From contig CALELM010000030.1 of the NCBI GenBank assembly GCA_937902665.1, forward strand, positions 1 through 17,404: a stretch of 17,404 nucleotides of DNA, read 5' to 3'. The stretch comes from an uncultured Selenomonadaceae bacterium (GTDB lineage Bacteria > Bacillota > Negativicutes > Selenomonadales > Selenomonadaceae). The notes beneath the pieces were generated by a model. The model was not told the DNA's origin. It searched no databases and saw nothing but the letters and a program-made list of their open reading frames with translations. The stretch's first letter is position 1. The number at the start of each line of letters is the position of its first letter. The position numbers and the translations under genes are program-made. This document shows positions 1 to 6,413 of the stretch, piece by piece.

Positions 1-2390
1 AGCTTGCCGTAGTAGTCCATGCTGGACTTGTCGTTCACAGGAACGACCTTGCCGATTCCTGCGTGGAGGGCATAGTACATGGATTTCGTGTCGTACTTGT
101 CCAGTCCCTCATAGTCCCCCTTCATCTGTCCGAGACGGATGCTTCCTTCATAGTAAAGCCCCGTGTTCAAGTCCTTGCGGGCAAGGAAGCCGACACCGAA
201 ATACTGGTTCGCTCCATTGCCATGCGTTCCGTTGTCGAGGTAGCTGTCATAGCTTGCCTTGCCGTATTCCAAGAAGGGAGCGATCAAGGTCTTGCCGTCC
301 TCTTGATGAAGGATACGGGACGCTCCCACATTGATGCCCCAGCCCTTGCTGTCCACATACGAGCCTGTCTCGTAGCGCATACTTGCCGCACCAAGTGCCG
401 CAAACGGGGCGAAGCCTGCCTGTGCATGAACCGACTCGCTCGTACCGGCTCCCGTTTGTCCCTCTGCTTCCGCTTGTTCCTCTGCCTCTGCCGCCATCTG
501 TGCATTCAGTATGCCCTGCTTCGTGATAAGATCCGAACCATTGTTGAGGAAGGAAACCTCAGCCGCACGAGTTTCCGCAAACGTCTTGGAATTCTCCGTC
601 AGACGGTCAGGCTTCGGAGGCTCTGGGGTTGGGGTGGGAGTTGGCGTTGGCGTTGGCGGATTTTTCTGCTGCAAGTCCTTGTTGAGCGTCAGCACCAAAT
701 CCTCATCATTATTTTCGAGGTCTACCGTAACATCGTATTCCATCCAGTTGCCGACATCCAGTGTACCCTTTAGGTTGGTCGTTTCATCTATCTCAATACC
801 GTTGCTTTCGTTCCTCAGAAGGACAATTTTATCATTTTTCTTCAGCTTGGAACCGGACTCTATGCCCGTCTTGACCGTTGTTCCTGCAAGGGAAGTCGCT
901 GCACTGCCCGTACAAGCGAGCATCACATCCCTAGGCATTGCCGATGCAGGAACATAGAAGTTGATGGTCTCAAAGTTCACTATGTTCCCTACCTGCGTTC
1001 CCGTTCCATAGACATTCAGCGTATTCCCTGAAACAGCACCGCCTCCCATTGACATTCCACCGTAAACTGTGCCTGCAATATTCGGTGTTTTTTGATTATT
1101 AGCCACTACGCCCTCTAGCGTACCACCAAGACCTACGAGATTGACGGTATTATTTTCGGCATTGCCTCCACTAACCCAACCGCCGAAAACATTCTTCACT
1201 ATATCGCCGTCACTTATTGTGACGGTATTTCCCGTAACCGTGTTGCCACTACTCCCCAAAGCATAACCGCCGTAAACTGCAACAAGCACTTTACCACCAC
1301 TCATTGTGACTCTATTTTCCTTAACCGTGGCATTGCTTACCCCCGTGACCGAACCGCCGTAAACACTGTTACCCACTGTACCGCCGCTTATCGTGACGGT
1401 ATTTTCCATAGCATTGCTGTCAGACCTACCTCCGTAAACATTGTTGTCCACTGTACCATCACCACTTATCGTGATGGCATTTTTCGTGACATCGCCCTTA
1501 GAACGACCGCCGTAAACATCACGCTTTACTGTACCTCCGCTTATCGTGACTCTATTTCCCTTAGCTATTGTTTCTTCGGAATAAGCAGAAGGAGGAATAG
1601 AATGACCGCCGAAAACATCACTGTTCACTGTACCGCCACTTATCGTGACAGTATTTTCTATAACGTCTTTCGTGGAAGAATACCCACCGTAAACAATACC
1701 TCCCACTGTACCACCACTTATCGTGACGATGTTTTTCGTAGCATTTCCCCAGCTAGATTTACCACCATAAAGCACCTTGTTCACCGCACCATCATTCATC
1801 GTAACACGATTTCCCTCAGCGGTTCCATGCCCAGCATCACCGCCGAAAACATTCCCCTCCACTGTGCCACCATTTATTGTGACGATATTTCCCGTAACAT
1901 TGTCATCGCTGGAATTCCCTGTGGACTCACCGCCATAAACATCACCCCCATAAGGCTCGCCTGCTGTATTAGTAAATATTTTCACGGTACCGCCATTTAT
2001 TGTGACACTATTTTCCTTAACAACTCCGCTATCACCGAAAAAACCTCCAATAGCACTTCTTATCTTACCGCTATTGACAACCACATGAAAATCCTTTATT
2101 AAAGGGTCACTATTATAACCGCCATAAAAGAATTTCTGCCATTCAATCTCTCCAAGATCCACGACAAGAGTATCCCCTTCGTTTTTCAATGCAATACCAG
2201 TATAAATATAGACCGACCCCTTATCCCATATCGCACCTTCAGGCAATGAGTCCCCATCATTAACTTTCTCCTTTAATTCTACCGTTTTCGGTTCCGCACC
2301 CACCATTTTACAAGGCAGCAGTGTCCCTGCCATCAGTCCAGCACAGACAAGTGCCGTGAGTTGCTTTTTGTTCCAATGCCTGCAAATCAT
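1..2390 (-). CDS. Autotransporter (type V secreted) surface protein, C-terminus beyond window edge
   Basis: Start ATG at 2390 is preceded by a strong GGAGG at 2396-2400. The frame stays open to base 1, giving 796 residues. Residues 1-32 form a signal peptide (basic MICRHWNKKQ, hydrophobic core, cleavage likely after VGA). A passenger follows with about ten 25-residue repeats (residues 128-448) of the type VTISGGTV...VYGG, likely a right-handed beta-helix. A Pro-Thr linker (about residues 578-594, alternating PT) leads to an Ala/Glu-rich segment. From about residue 650 the protein looks like an autotransporter beta-barrel (GWGINVGAS, YEGSIRLGQMKGDY). Family barrels run about 250-300 residues, so roughly 100 are missing at the left edge. 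The protein should be exported by Sec and inserted in the outer membrane, which implies a diderm host. The ligand is unknown; adhesion is only a guess. It stands alone, separated from the rfb genes by a hairpin. Confidence 0.88.
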   Translation of the reverse strand, partial: MICRHWNKKQLTALVCAGLMAGTLLPCKMVGAEPKTVELKEKVNDGDSLPEGAIWDKGSVYIYTGIALKNEGDTLVVDLGEIEWQKFFYGGYNSDPLIKDFHVVVNSGKIRSAIGGFFGDSGVVKENSVTINGGTVKIFTNTAGEPYGGDVYGGESTGNSSDDNVTGNIVTINGGTVEGNVFGGDAGHGTAEGNRVTMNDGAVNKVLYGGKSSWGNATKNIVTISGGTVGGIVYGGYSSTKDVIENTVTISGGTVNSDVFGGHSIPPSAYSEETIAKGNRVTISGGTVKRDVYGGRSKGDVTKNAITISGDGTVDNNVYGGRSDSNAMENTVTISGGTVGNSVYGGSVTGVSNATVKENRVTMSGGKVLVAVYGGYALGSSGNTVTGNTVTISDGDIVKNVFGGWVSGGNAENNTVNLVGLGGTLEGVVANNQKTPNIAGTVYGGMSMGGGAVSGNTLNVYGTGTQVGNIVNFETINFYVPASAMPRDVMLACTGSAATSLAGTTVKTGIESGSKLKKNDKIVLLRNESNGIEIDETTNLKGTLDVGNWMEYDVTVDLENNDEDLVLTLNKDLQQKNPPTPTPTPTPTPEPPKPDRLTENSKTFAETRAAEVSFLNNGSDLITKQGILNAQMAAEAEEQAEAEGQTGAGTSESVHAQAGFAPFAALGAASMRYETGSYVDSKGWGINVGASRILHQEDGKTLIAPFLEYGKASYDSYLDNGTHGNGANQYFGVGFLARKDLNTGLYYEGSIRLGQMKGDYEGLDKYDTKSMYYALHAGIGKVVPVNDKSSMDYYGK
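1047..2009 (-). repeat. Tandem coding repeats in autotransporter passenger
   Basis: Ten clear and at least two degenerate units of about 25 residues are encoded in tandem. Each unit reads roughly N-x-V-T-[I/M]-[S/N]-G-G-T-V-x3-V-[Y/F]-G-G followed by a variable Gly/Ser/Asn spacer ending in an acidic or Thr residue plus N. At the DNA level the plus strand shows recurring blocks such as accgccacttatcgtgac and accgccgtaaac. Spacing is about 75-100 bp, with insertions in the spacer of some units (for example near 1590 and 1950). Unit boundaries are approximate. Confidence 0.85.
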
Positions 2391-2488
2391 AATAACCTCC
2401 ATCAAACCACATACGTTTCTTCTTAACGTTCATATTCTACGGGGTGGAAGACAAATCCTCTTCATTCAAAATTTTCATTGCAAGAAGC

Positions 2489-2528
2489 ACGAAACCGTCT
2501 GGCGGAAAATCCCGCCAGACGGTTTCGT
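2489..2528 (-). terminator. Rho-independent terminator of the rfbA-rfbC-HAD operon (probable)
   Basis: Two perfect 17-bp arms (2489-2505 and 2512-2528) with a six-base loop form a very stable hairpin. It lies 52 bp after the HAD stop codon. On the minus strand the descending arm is T-rich and runs into GTGCTTCTT, a weak U-tract. It also insulates the autotransporter gene downstream. Confidence 0.6.
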
Positions 2529-2580
2529 TTGTTCCGTATGTTGAAGTGATTGGAGAGTTATTTCAACACCCTAAAAAGTT

Positions 2581-3270
2581 TCAATCGCCAAGTACCAGTT
2601 TCCTTACCTCGGCATACGTCCTTGCAACCTCGATGCCCTCCTCCGGTTCGTAAGCCCTTTCGCCCACGAAGTAGATGGGGCGAATCCCGTTCCAGAGAGC
2701 GCCCTGCACATCACGCTCCCTGCTGTCTCCCACATAGACAGCCTCCGAGGAGGCTACGTCCAGCTTGTCCAGTGCCAGCTGGAACAGGACGGCACTCGGC
2801 TTTTCTGCCATAGCTTCCTCGCTCGTCACCAAGCAGTCAAGGTACTGGCTGAAGCCCATTGCCTCAATCTTTCGGTACTGGATATGTGCCGTCATGTCCG
2901 TGCAGATTGCCGTGCGGATCTTGCGCGCCTTCAGCTCCTTCAAGAAATCCATCGCCCCGTCATAGGGAACCATGTTCTCGAAAAATGCTGCCCAGTAGAC
3001 CTTGCAAAGCACGGGAACGACCGCAAATGGATTCCCGCCCAAAAGCTCCACCGTCTTTTGGCAAAAGAGCAAACGGCTGTGGGAAGTTGCCCTTCCGGCA
3101 TGGCGTCCCTTCACCGCAGCCTTCCCTGCCTCGAACGTCATGGCGAACTCGCTGGCAGGAACATGCAACAGCTCTGCTCCCTTTTCCGTAAGCGCAGACA
3201 TTCCTGCCTTGTGATTTGATGTATAATCATACAGCGTATTGTCCAAATCGAAAATAACAGCCTTTACCAT
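2581..3270 (-). CDS. HAD-superfamily hydrolase (subfamily IA-like phosphatase)
   Basis: The start chosen is ATG at 3270, with GGAGG six bases upstream, giving 229 residues (MVKAVIFDLDNT). An upstream in-frame start at 3294 lacks a ribosome site. All four HAD motifs are visible: nucleophile D8 and acid D10 (motif I, DLDNT), T124 in ICTDMT (motif II), K157 in AEKPS (motif III) and GDS/D187 in GDSRERD (motif IV). The helical insert between motifs I and II is the size of a C1 cap, so this is a small-molecule phosphatase such as a phosphoglycolate- or sugar-phosphatase-like enzyme. The substrate cannot be read from sequence. It lies 68 bp after rfbC on the same strand, so a role in sugar-phosphate or nucleotide-sugar metabolism is possible but unproven. 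Confidence 0.85.
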   Translation of the reverse strand: MVKAVIFDLDNTLYDYTSNHKAGMSALTEKGAELLHVPASEFAMTFEAGKAAVKGRHAGRATSHSRLLFCQKTVELLGGNPFAVVPVLCKVYWAAFFENMVPYDGAMDFLKELKARKIRTAICTDMTAHIQYRKIEAMGFSQYLDCLVTSEEAMAEKPSAVLFQLALDKLDVASSEAVYVGDSRERDVQGALWNGIRPIYFVGERAYEPEEGIEVARTYAEVRKLVLGD

Positions 3271-3338
3271 AACATGCCTCCAACCTTTTCTCAAAAACTG
3301 GCAGCCGTCTGCCCGTGCCTCATTTTTCTATACAAAAA

Positions 3339-3893
3339 TCAATAAATGAAATTCAAGTTCGTGCGTTCCCTGAGCAGGGGCGCATTTTTATCCTTGTCAG
3401 AAAGGATCACAGGCTCCATACCCCAGTCGATACCAATGTCCGGATCGTCCCAACGGATGTTCCCGTCACATTCCGGTGCATAGTAATTATCTGCCTTGTA
3501 CTGCACCTCGACATCATCCGTCAGGGTAAGAAAGCCATGCGCAAAGCCACGGGGAATCAGGAGCTGCTTCTTGTTTTCCGCAGACAACTTCACACCGACC
3601 CACTTCGCATACTGCGGCGAACCCTTGCGGATATCCACGGCAACGTCCAAAATTTCTCCCCGTGTGCAGCGCACAATCTTCGCCTGTGCCATAGGGTTCA
3701 GCTGGTAGTGAAGCCCCCGAAGCGTTCCCTTCACAGCGGAGAAGGACTGGTTATCCTGCACAAAATGAAGGTCAATCCCTGCCTCCTCCAACTTCCTCTC
3801 CGACCAGCTTTCCATGAACCAGCCTCTTGCGTCACCGAACACCTGCGGCTCGATGACATAAACACCTTTCAGCTCCGTTTCCGTCACCTTCAT
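3339..3893 (-). CDS. rfbC: dTDP-4-dehydrorhamnose 3,5-epimerase
   Basis: The 184-residue product is the usual RmlC length. It carries the family signature around VKGTLRGLHYQ with the catalytic base H62, IPRGFAHGF (residues 113-121) in the cupin core, and the catalytic acid Y132 in VQYKADNYY. The enzyme epimerises C3 and C5 of dTDP-4-keto-6-deoxyglucose, the third step toward dTDP-L-rhamnose for surface polysaccharide. Its ATG overlaps the rfbA stop by four bases (ATGA), which implies translational coupling. rfbB and rfbD are not in the window, so the pathway is split or completed elsewhere in the genome. Confidence 0.95.
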   Translation of the reverse strand: MKVTETELKGVYVIEPQVFGDARGWFMESWSERKLEEAGIDLHFVQDNQSFSAVKGTLRGLHYQLNPMAQAKIVRCTRGEILDVAVDIRKGSPQYAKWVGVKLSAENKKQLLIPRGFAHGFLTLTDDVEVQYKADNYYAPECDGNIRWDDPDIGIDWGMEPVILSDKDKNAPLLRERTNLNFIY

Positions 3894-4777
3894 GCCATCT
3901 CTCCCTTTCTTCCCTGCACCATTCTCTGCAAATACTGCCCGTACTCGTTCTTTGCCAGCGGCTCTGCGAGGCGAAGCACCTGCTCTTCATCAATATAGCC
4001 CATGCGGTAAGCGATTTCCTCAATACAGGAGACCTTGAGCCCCTGCCTTGCCTGAATCGTCTGCACGAAGGAGGCTGCCTGCATCAGCGACTCATGCGTT
4101 CCCGTGTCGAGCCAAGCATAGCCACGGCGCATCTTCTCCACACGCAGCTTCTTGCGTTCCAGATACACCTTGTTGACATCCGTGATTTCCAGCTCGCCCC
4201 GTGCAGACGGCTTTATCGACTTTGCCACCTCCACGATATCCTTGTCATAAAAATACAGTCCCGTCACAGCATAATTGGACTTTGGATTCTGCGGCTTCTC
4301 CTCCAGACTGAGCGCATTGCCCTCCGCATCGAAGTCCACCACGCCGTAATGCTCCGGTTCCCGCACATAGTAGGCAAATACCGTTGCGCCATCCTCCTGC
4401 GCAGCCGCCCTCTGCACAGCAGCCGCCAAATCCGAGCCATAGAAAATATTATCTCCCAGCACCAGTGCGCACGACTCCCCTTGAATGAAGTCTTCTCCCA
4501 GCAAAAATGCCTGCGCAAGACCTCCCGGGTAAGGCTGTACCTGATAGGAAATCTGGATTCCCCACTGGCTTCCGTCTCCCAGCAAGCGCCGGAAGGAAGC
4601 ATTATCCTCTGGTGTCGTAATGACCAAAATATCCCGAATGCCCGCAAGCATCAGCGTGCTCAGCGGATAATAGATCATCGGTTTGTCGTAAATGGGCATC
4701 AGCTGCTTGCTCACTGCCATCGTCAGTGGGTACAGCCTTGTCCCGGAGCCTCCTGCCAAAATGATTCCCTTGTTCAT
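3890..4777 (-). CDS. rfbA: Glucose-1-phosphate thymidylyltransferase
   Basis: Start ATG at 4777 has GGAGGGG six bases upstream and gives 295 residues, the normal RmlA length. A longer frame from 4798 has no ribosome site. The nucleotidyltransferase signature GGSGTRLYPLT is at residues 9-19, followed by the conserved KQLMPIYDKPMIYYPL region. LGDN (108-111), EKPQNPKS (161-168) and WLDTGTHESL near residue 220 complete the sugar-nucleotide fold. It makes dTDP-glucose from dTTP and glucose-1-phosphate, the first step of dTDP-rhamnose synthesis. It is the first gene of the rfbA-rfbC-HAD unit, with a promoter at 4815-4843. Confidence 0.95.
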   Translation of the reverse strand: MNKGIILAGGSGTRLYPLTMAVSKQLMPIYDKPMIYYPLSTLMLAGIRDILVITTPEDNASFRRLLGDGSQWGIQISYQVQPYPGGLAQAFLLGEDFIQGESCALVLGDNIFYGSDLAAAVQRAAAQEDGATVFAYYVREPEHYGVVDFDAEGNALSLEEKPQNPKSNYAVTGLYFYDKDIVEVAKSIKPSARGELEITDVNKVYLERKKLRVEKMRRGYAWLDTGTHESLMQAASFVQTIQARQGLKVSCIEEIAYRMGYIDEEQVLRLAEPLAKNEYGQYLQRMVQGRKGEMA

Positions 4778-4814
4778 GAAAACCCCTCCATTTATCAAAT
4801 ATCCTATGAAAAGT

Positions 4815-4843
4815 AGTATAGCATTTTTTCTGCCTCCTGACTA
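4815..4843 (-). promoter_or_regulatory. Predicted sigma-A promoter for rfbA
   Basis: On the minus strand, -35 TAGTCA (4838-4843) and -10 TATACT (4815-4820) are separated by 17 bp, with an extended -10 TGC just upstream of the -10. The -35 abuts the stop codon of the sigma-factor gene. Predicted from consensus only. Confidence 0.5.
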
Positions 4844-4845
4844 CC

Positions 4846-5421
4846 TCATGTCTCCACGGAAACCCTGCCGAATCCTGCTTCCCTGAGCTTTTCCAGTATC
4901 CTCTTTCGCATCTTGCTGACTGCCTGCGCCGATACCTGCAGCAGCTCTGCCGCAGCCTTTTGGCTCATATCCCGAAACACCGTAAGAAGCAGTACCCGTT
5001 TCTCCTTCTCGGAAAGCAAAGCGGTGGCAGACTCCAGCACCATGTTCCCCTCCAGCTCGGACACGGCATCCCTTGGATCTGCAATGATTTCCCACGGATC
5101 CAGTTCCTCCTCCCTTGCCGTGGGGAAGATCTCATGCTCCCAATGCCTGCATTCCTCCCGAAAGAACTGATGCACGCCTGCATAAACCCTGCTCTTGGCA
5201 AAAGCTGCAAAATTCACGCCCCTGTCCGCAGAATAATCATTCACCGCCTCCACGAAGGCAATCGTTGCCACGCTCAACGCATCCTCCGATACCGTATGCA
5301 CTTTCCTCTGCCGGGATGCCTTGACCAGCATGCCATAATACTCCCCATACAGCCTTGCCATCGCTCCTGCATCCTCTTGGTTCGCCTGCTCAATCAGCTT
5401 GTTTTCTTCTTCGATTGTCAT
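4846..5421 (-). CDS. RNA polymerase sigma-70 family factor (small, sigma-H/ECF-like)
   Basis: The start chosen is ATG at 5421 (191 residues, MTIEEENKL), with AGGAG eight bases upstream; ATG at 5472 is an alternative without a good site. Residues 18-90 resemble sigma region 2: FVEAVNDYSADRGVNFAAFAKSRVYAGVH matches the pattern of core-binding and -10-recognising helices. A linker around 95-130 is acidic. Residues 136-182 are region 4 with a helix-turn-helix (SEKEKRVLLLTVFRDMSQ then AAELLQVSAQAVSKMRKR). There are no regions 1 or 3, so this is an alternative factor. No anti-sigma gene is adjacent. It lies downstream of the ComK-like gene on the same strand but a terminator intervenes. Its regulon is unknown; stress or competence control is an inference from the neighbour. 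Confidence 0.82.
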   Translation of the reverse strand: MTIEEENKLIEQANQEDAGAMARLYGEYYGMLVKASRQRKVHTVSEDALSVATIAFVEAVNDYSADRGVNFAAFAKSRVYAGVHQFFREECRHWEHEIFPTAREEELDPWEIIADPRDAVSELEGNMVLESATALLSEKEKRVLLLTVFRDMSQKAAAELLQVSAQAVSKMRKRILEKLREAGFGRVSVET

Positions 5422-5626
5422 GTACCTCTCTCCTCTTCGGAGAAACCGGTTCCTCAAATCTTGGGAAGCCACGCATTAAGCTAAGCCGTGCTTCCTCAGC
5501 GCCACAAACAAGATACCATGCACCAAAGAAGCAAGCACATGGCGATTCGTGCAGAAAAATGACAAAAAATCCATGTTTCCAGCCAAAAACTGCTTCCCTA
5601 GGAAGCGAAAACTCACTTTCAGGCAC

Positions 5627-5651
5627 AAAAAAACGGAGCCTCCCAGCTCCG
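5627..5651 (-). terminator. Rho-independent terminator after the ComK-like gene
   Basis: On the minus strand a 6-bp GC-rich stem (CGGAGC / GCTCCG, 5634-5639 and 5646-5651) is followed by seven Ts (5633-5627). It lies 19 bp past the stop codon at 5671, separating this gene from the downstream sigma-factor gene. Confidence 0.8.
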
Positions 5652-5670
5652 CGCAGCCATGCGAGATCTT

Positions 5671-6228
5671 TTAATTTTGATACCAGCCAACAGCAATACA
5701 TTCCGCCGAACGCATGCGCAGCTCCTGCCGGCAGCGCTCCCATTCACTTTGGCAGAACATCCATGCAATCCTCCGATGCTGCTGCAAAGTCCCAAGCCTC
5801 CATGACGTATCGAGGACATGGGCATGTTCGGAAAAGACGATCCTGCACCTTGCGCCGTTCTCCTCCAAAATCTCCTGAAACATGGGTGCATGTGCCAAAT
5901 TCACATATCCCGTAGCACTGTCCCTGCCCACCGTTTCCATTGCCACGCGCACAGGCATCAGAACGAGCGCTGGGCTGATGGAAAGGGGCATCATCCGACC
6001 GAGAAGCGGCTCACCGCACAGCGACTGCACCTGCCTCCAATGCTTCCGAATCGCCTGCGGAGTCTTTCCATAGGCCCCTGCCAAATTCTTCAGCACAGTT
6101 TCCATCTTCACGGGAAAATCCTCCATCGTCCCATCGGACCAGTACACCCTCGTACATCGTCCCCGTTCCCCATACACCGTAACAACCATATCTGTTTCAA
6201 ACGCAAAATGCTGCAAGCTTTTCCTCAT
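5671..6228 (-). CDS. ComK-like competence transcription factor (putative)
   Basis: ATG at 6228 follows GGGGAGG with a six-base spacer and gives 185 residues; Bacillus ComK has 192. From memory of the ComK family, the order of elements matches along the whole length. An N-terminal strand pair (VVTVYGERGRCTRVYW, 15-30) is followed by a helix ending in an aromatic-Gly step (LKNLAGAYGK, 46-55). Then come a PLSISPALVLMP strand (81-92, compare PIMVDPSNQIFLFP), a GYVN..H segment (107-113, compare GWISHVH), and IVFSEHAHVLDTS...QHRRIAW (130-156, compare VTFSNGKTMELPISY...QVYRTAW). Identity is low, so this is an inferred homologue rather than a certain one. ComK binds DNA as a regulator of DNA-uptake genes. 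The promoter overlaps a LexA-type operator. The gene is monocistronic, with its own terminator. Confidence 0.6.
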   Translation of the reverse strand: MRKSLQHFAFETDMVVTVYGERGRCTRVYWSDGTMEDFPVKMETVLKNLAGAYGKTPQAIRKHWRQVQSLCGEPLLGRMMPLSISPALVLMPVRVAMETVGRDSATGYVNLAHAPMFQEILEENGARCRIVFSEHAHVLDTSWRLGTLQQHRRIAWMFCQSEWERCRQELRMRSAECIAVGWYQN

Positions 6229-6259
6229 CGAATTCCTCCCCTCAAACCTGCATTTTTAA

Positions 6260-6283
6260 AATATAGAACATATGTTCTATATT
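6260..6283. promoter_or_regulatory. 24-bp perfect palindrome with DinR/LexA (SOS box) core
   Basis: Positions 6260-6283 are perfectly self-complementary. The central 12 bases, GAACATATGTTC (6266-6277), fit the Gram-positive LexA (DinR) core GAAC-R-N-R-Y-GTTC exactly. The palindrome begins about five bases downstream of the -10 hexamer, so it should cover the transcription start of the ComK-like gene, where repressor binding would block initiation. The flanking bases are A...T rather than the consensus C...G. Confidence 0.7.
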
Positions 6284-6287
6284 AGCT

Positions 6288-6316
6288 ATCATAGCATAAT
6301 GCCTGAGAAAAGTAAA
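6288..6316 (-). promoter_or_regulatory. Predicted sigma-A promoter of the ComK-like gene
   Basis: On the minus strand, -35 TTTACT (6311-6316), a 17-bp spacer, an extended -10 TGC and -10 TATGAT (6288-6293). The leader to the ATG at 6228 is about 55 bases and contains the SOS-type palindrome at its 5' end. Confidence 0.65.
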
Positions 6317-6339
6317 CGGATAAAATTCGCAGAATCCAC

Positions 6340-6379
6340 AAAGCAAAGTCCCCAAAGAGCAATCACCCCTTGGGGACTT
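6340..6379 (-). terminator. Rho-independent terminator after the STAS-acyl-CoA ligase gene
   Basis: A perfect 10-bp stem, AAGTCCCCAA / TTGGGGACTT (6346-6355 and 6370-6379), carries a 14-base loop. On the minus strand it ends in TTTGCTTTG. It lies 34 bp after the stop of the ligase gene. Confidence 0.75.
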
Positions 6380-6413
6380 CACATGTCCTTCTTATGCTTT
6401 CTTTTTTCTCCGT

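Noticed and set aside
1100..2050. Regularly spaced similar blocks resembling a CRISPR array
   Set aside because: The blocks vary in sequence and spacing and all lie in one open minus-strand frame that translates to repeated protein units, so they are coding repeats.
1602..2102. Plus-strand 166-residue open frame rich in Thr, Ile, Cys and His
   Set aside because: It is the antisense of the autotransporter repeats; the minus frame has signal peptide, linker and barrel.
5592..5606. GCTTCC-CTA-GGAAGC inverted repeat downstream of the ComK-like gene
   Set aside because: A six-base stem with no T-run, lying past a good terminator; too short to assign a function, though it could be an operator for the sigma-factor gene.
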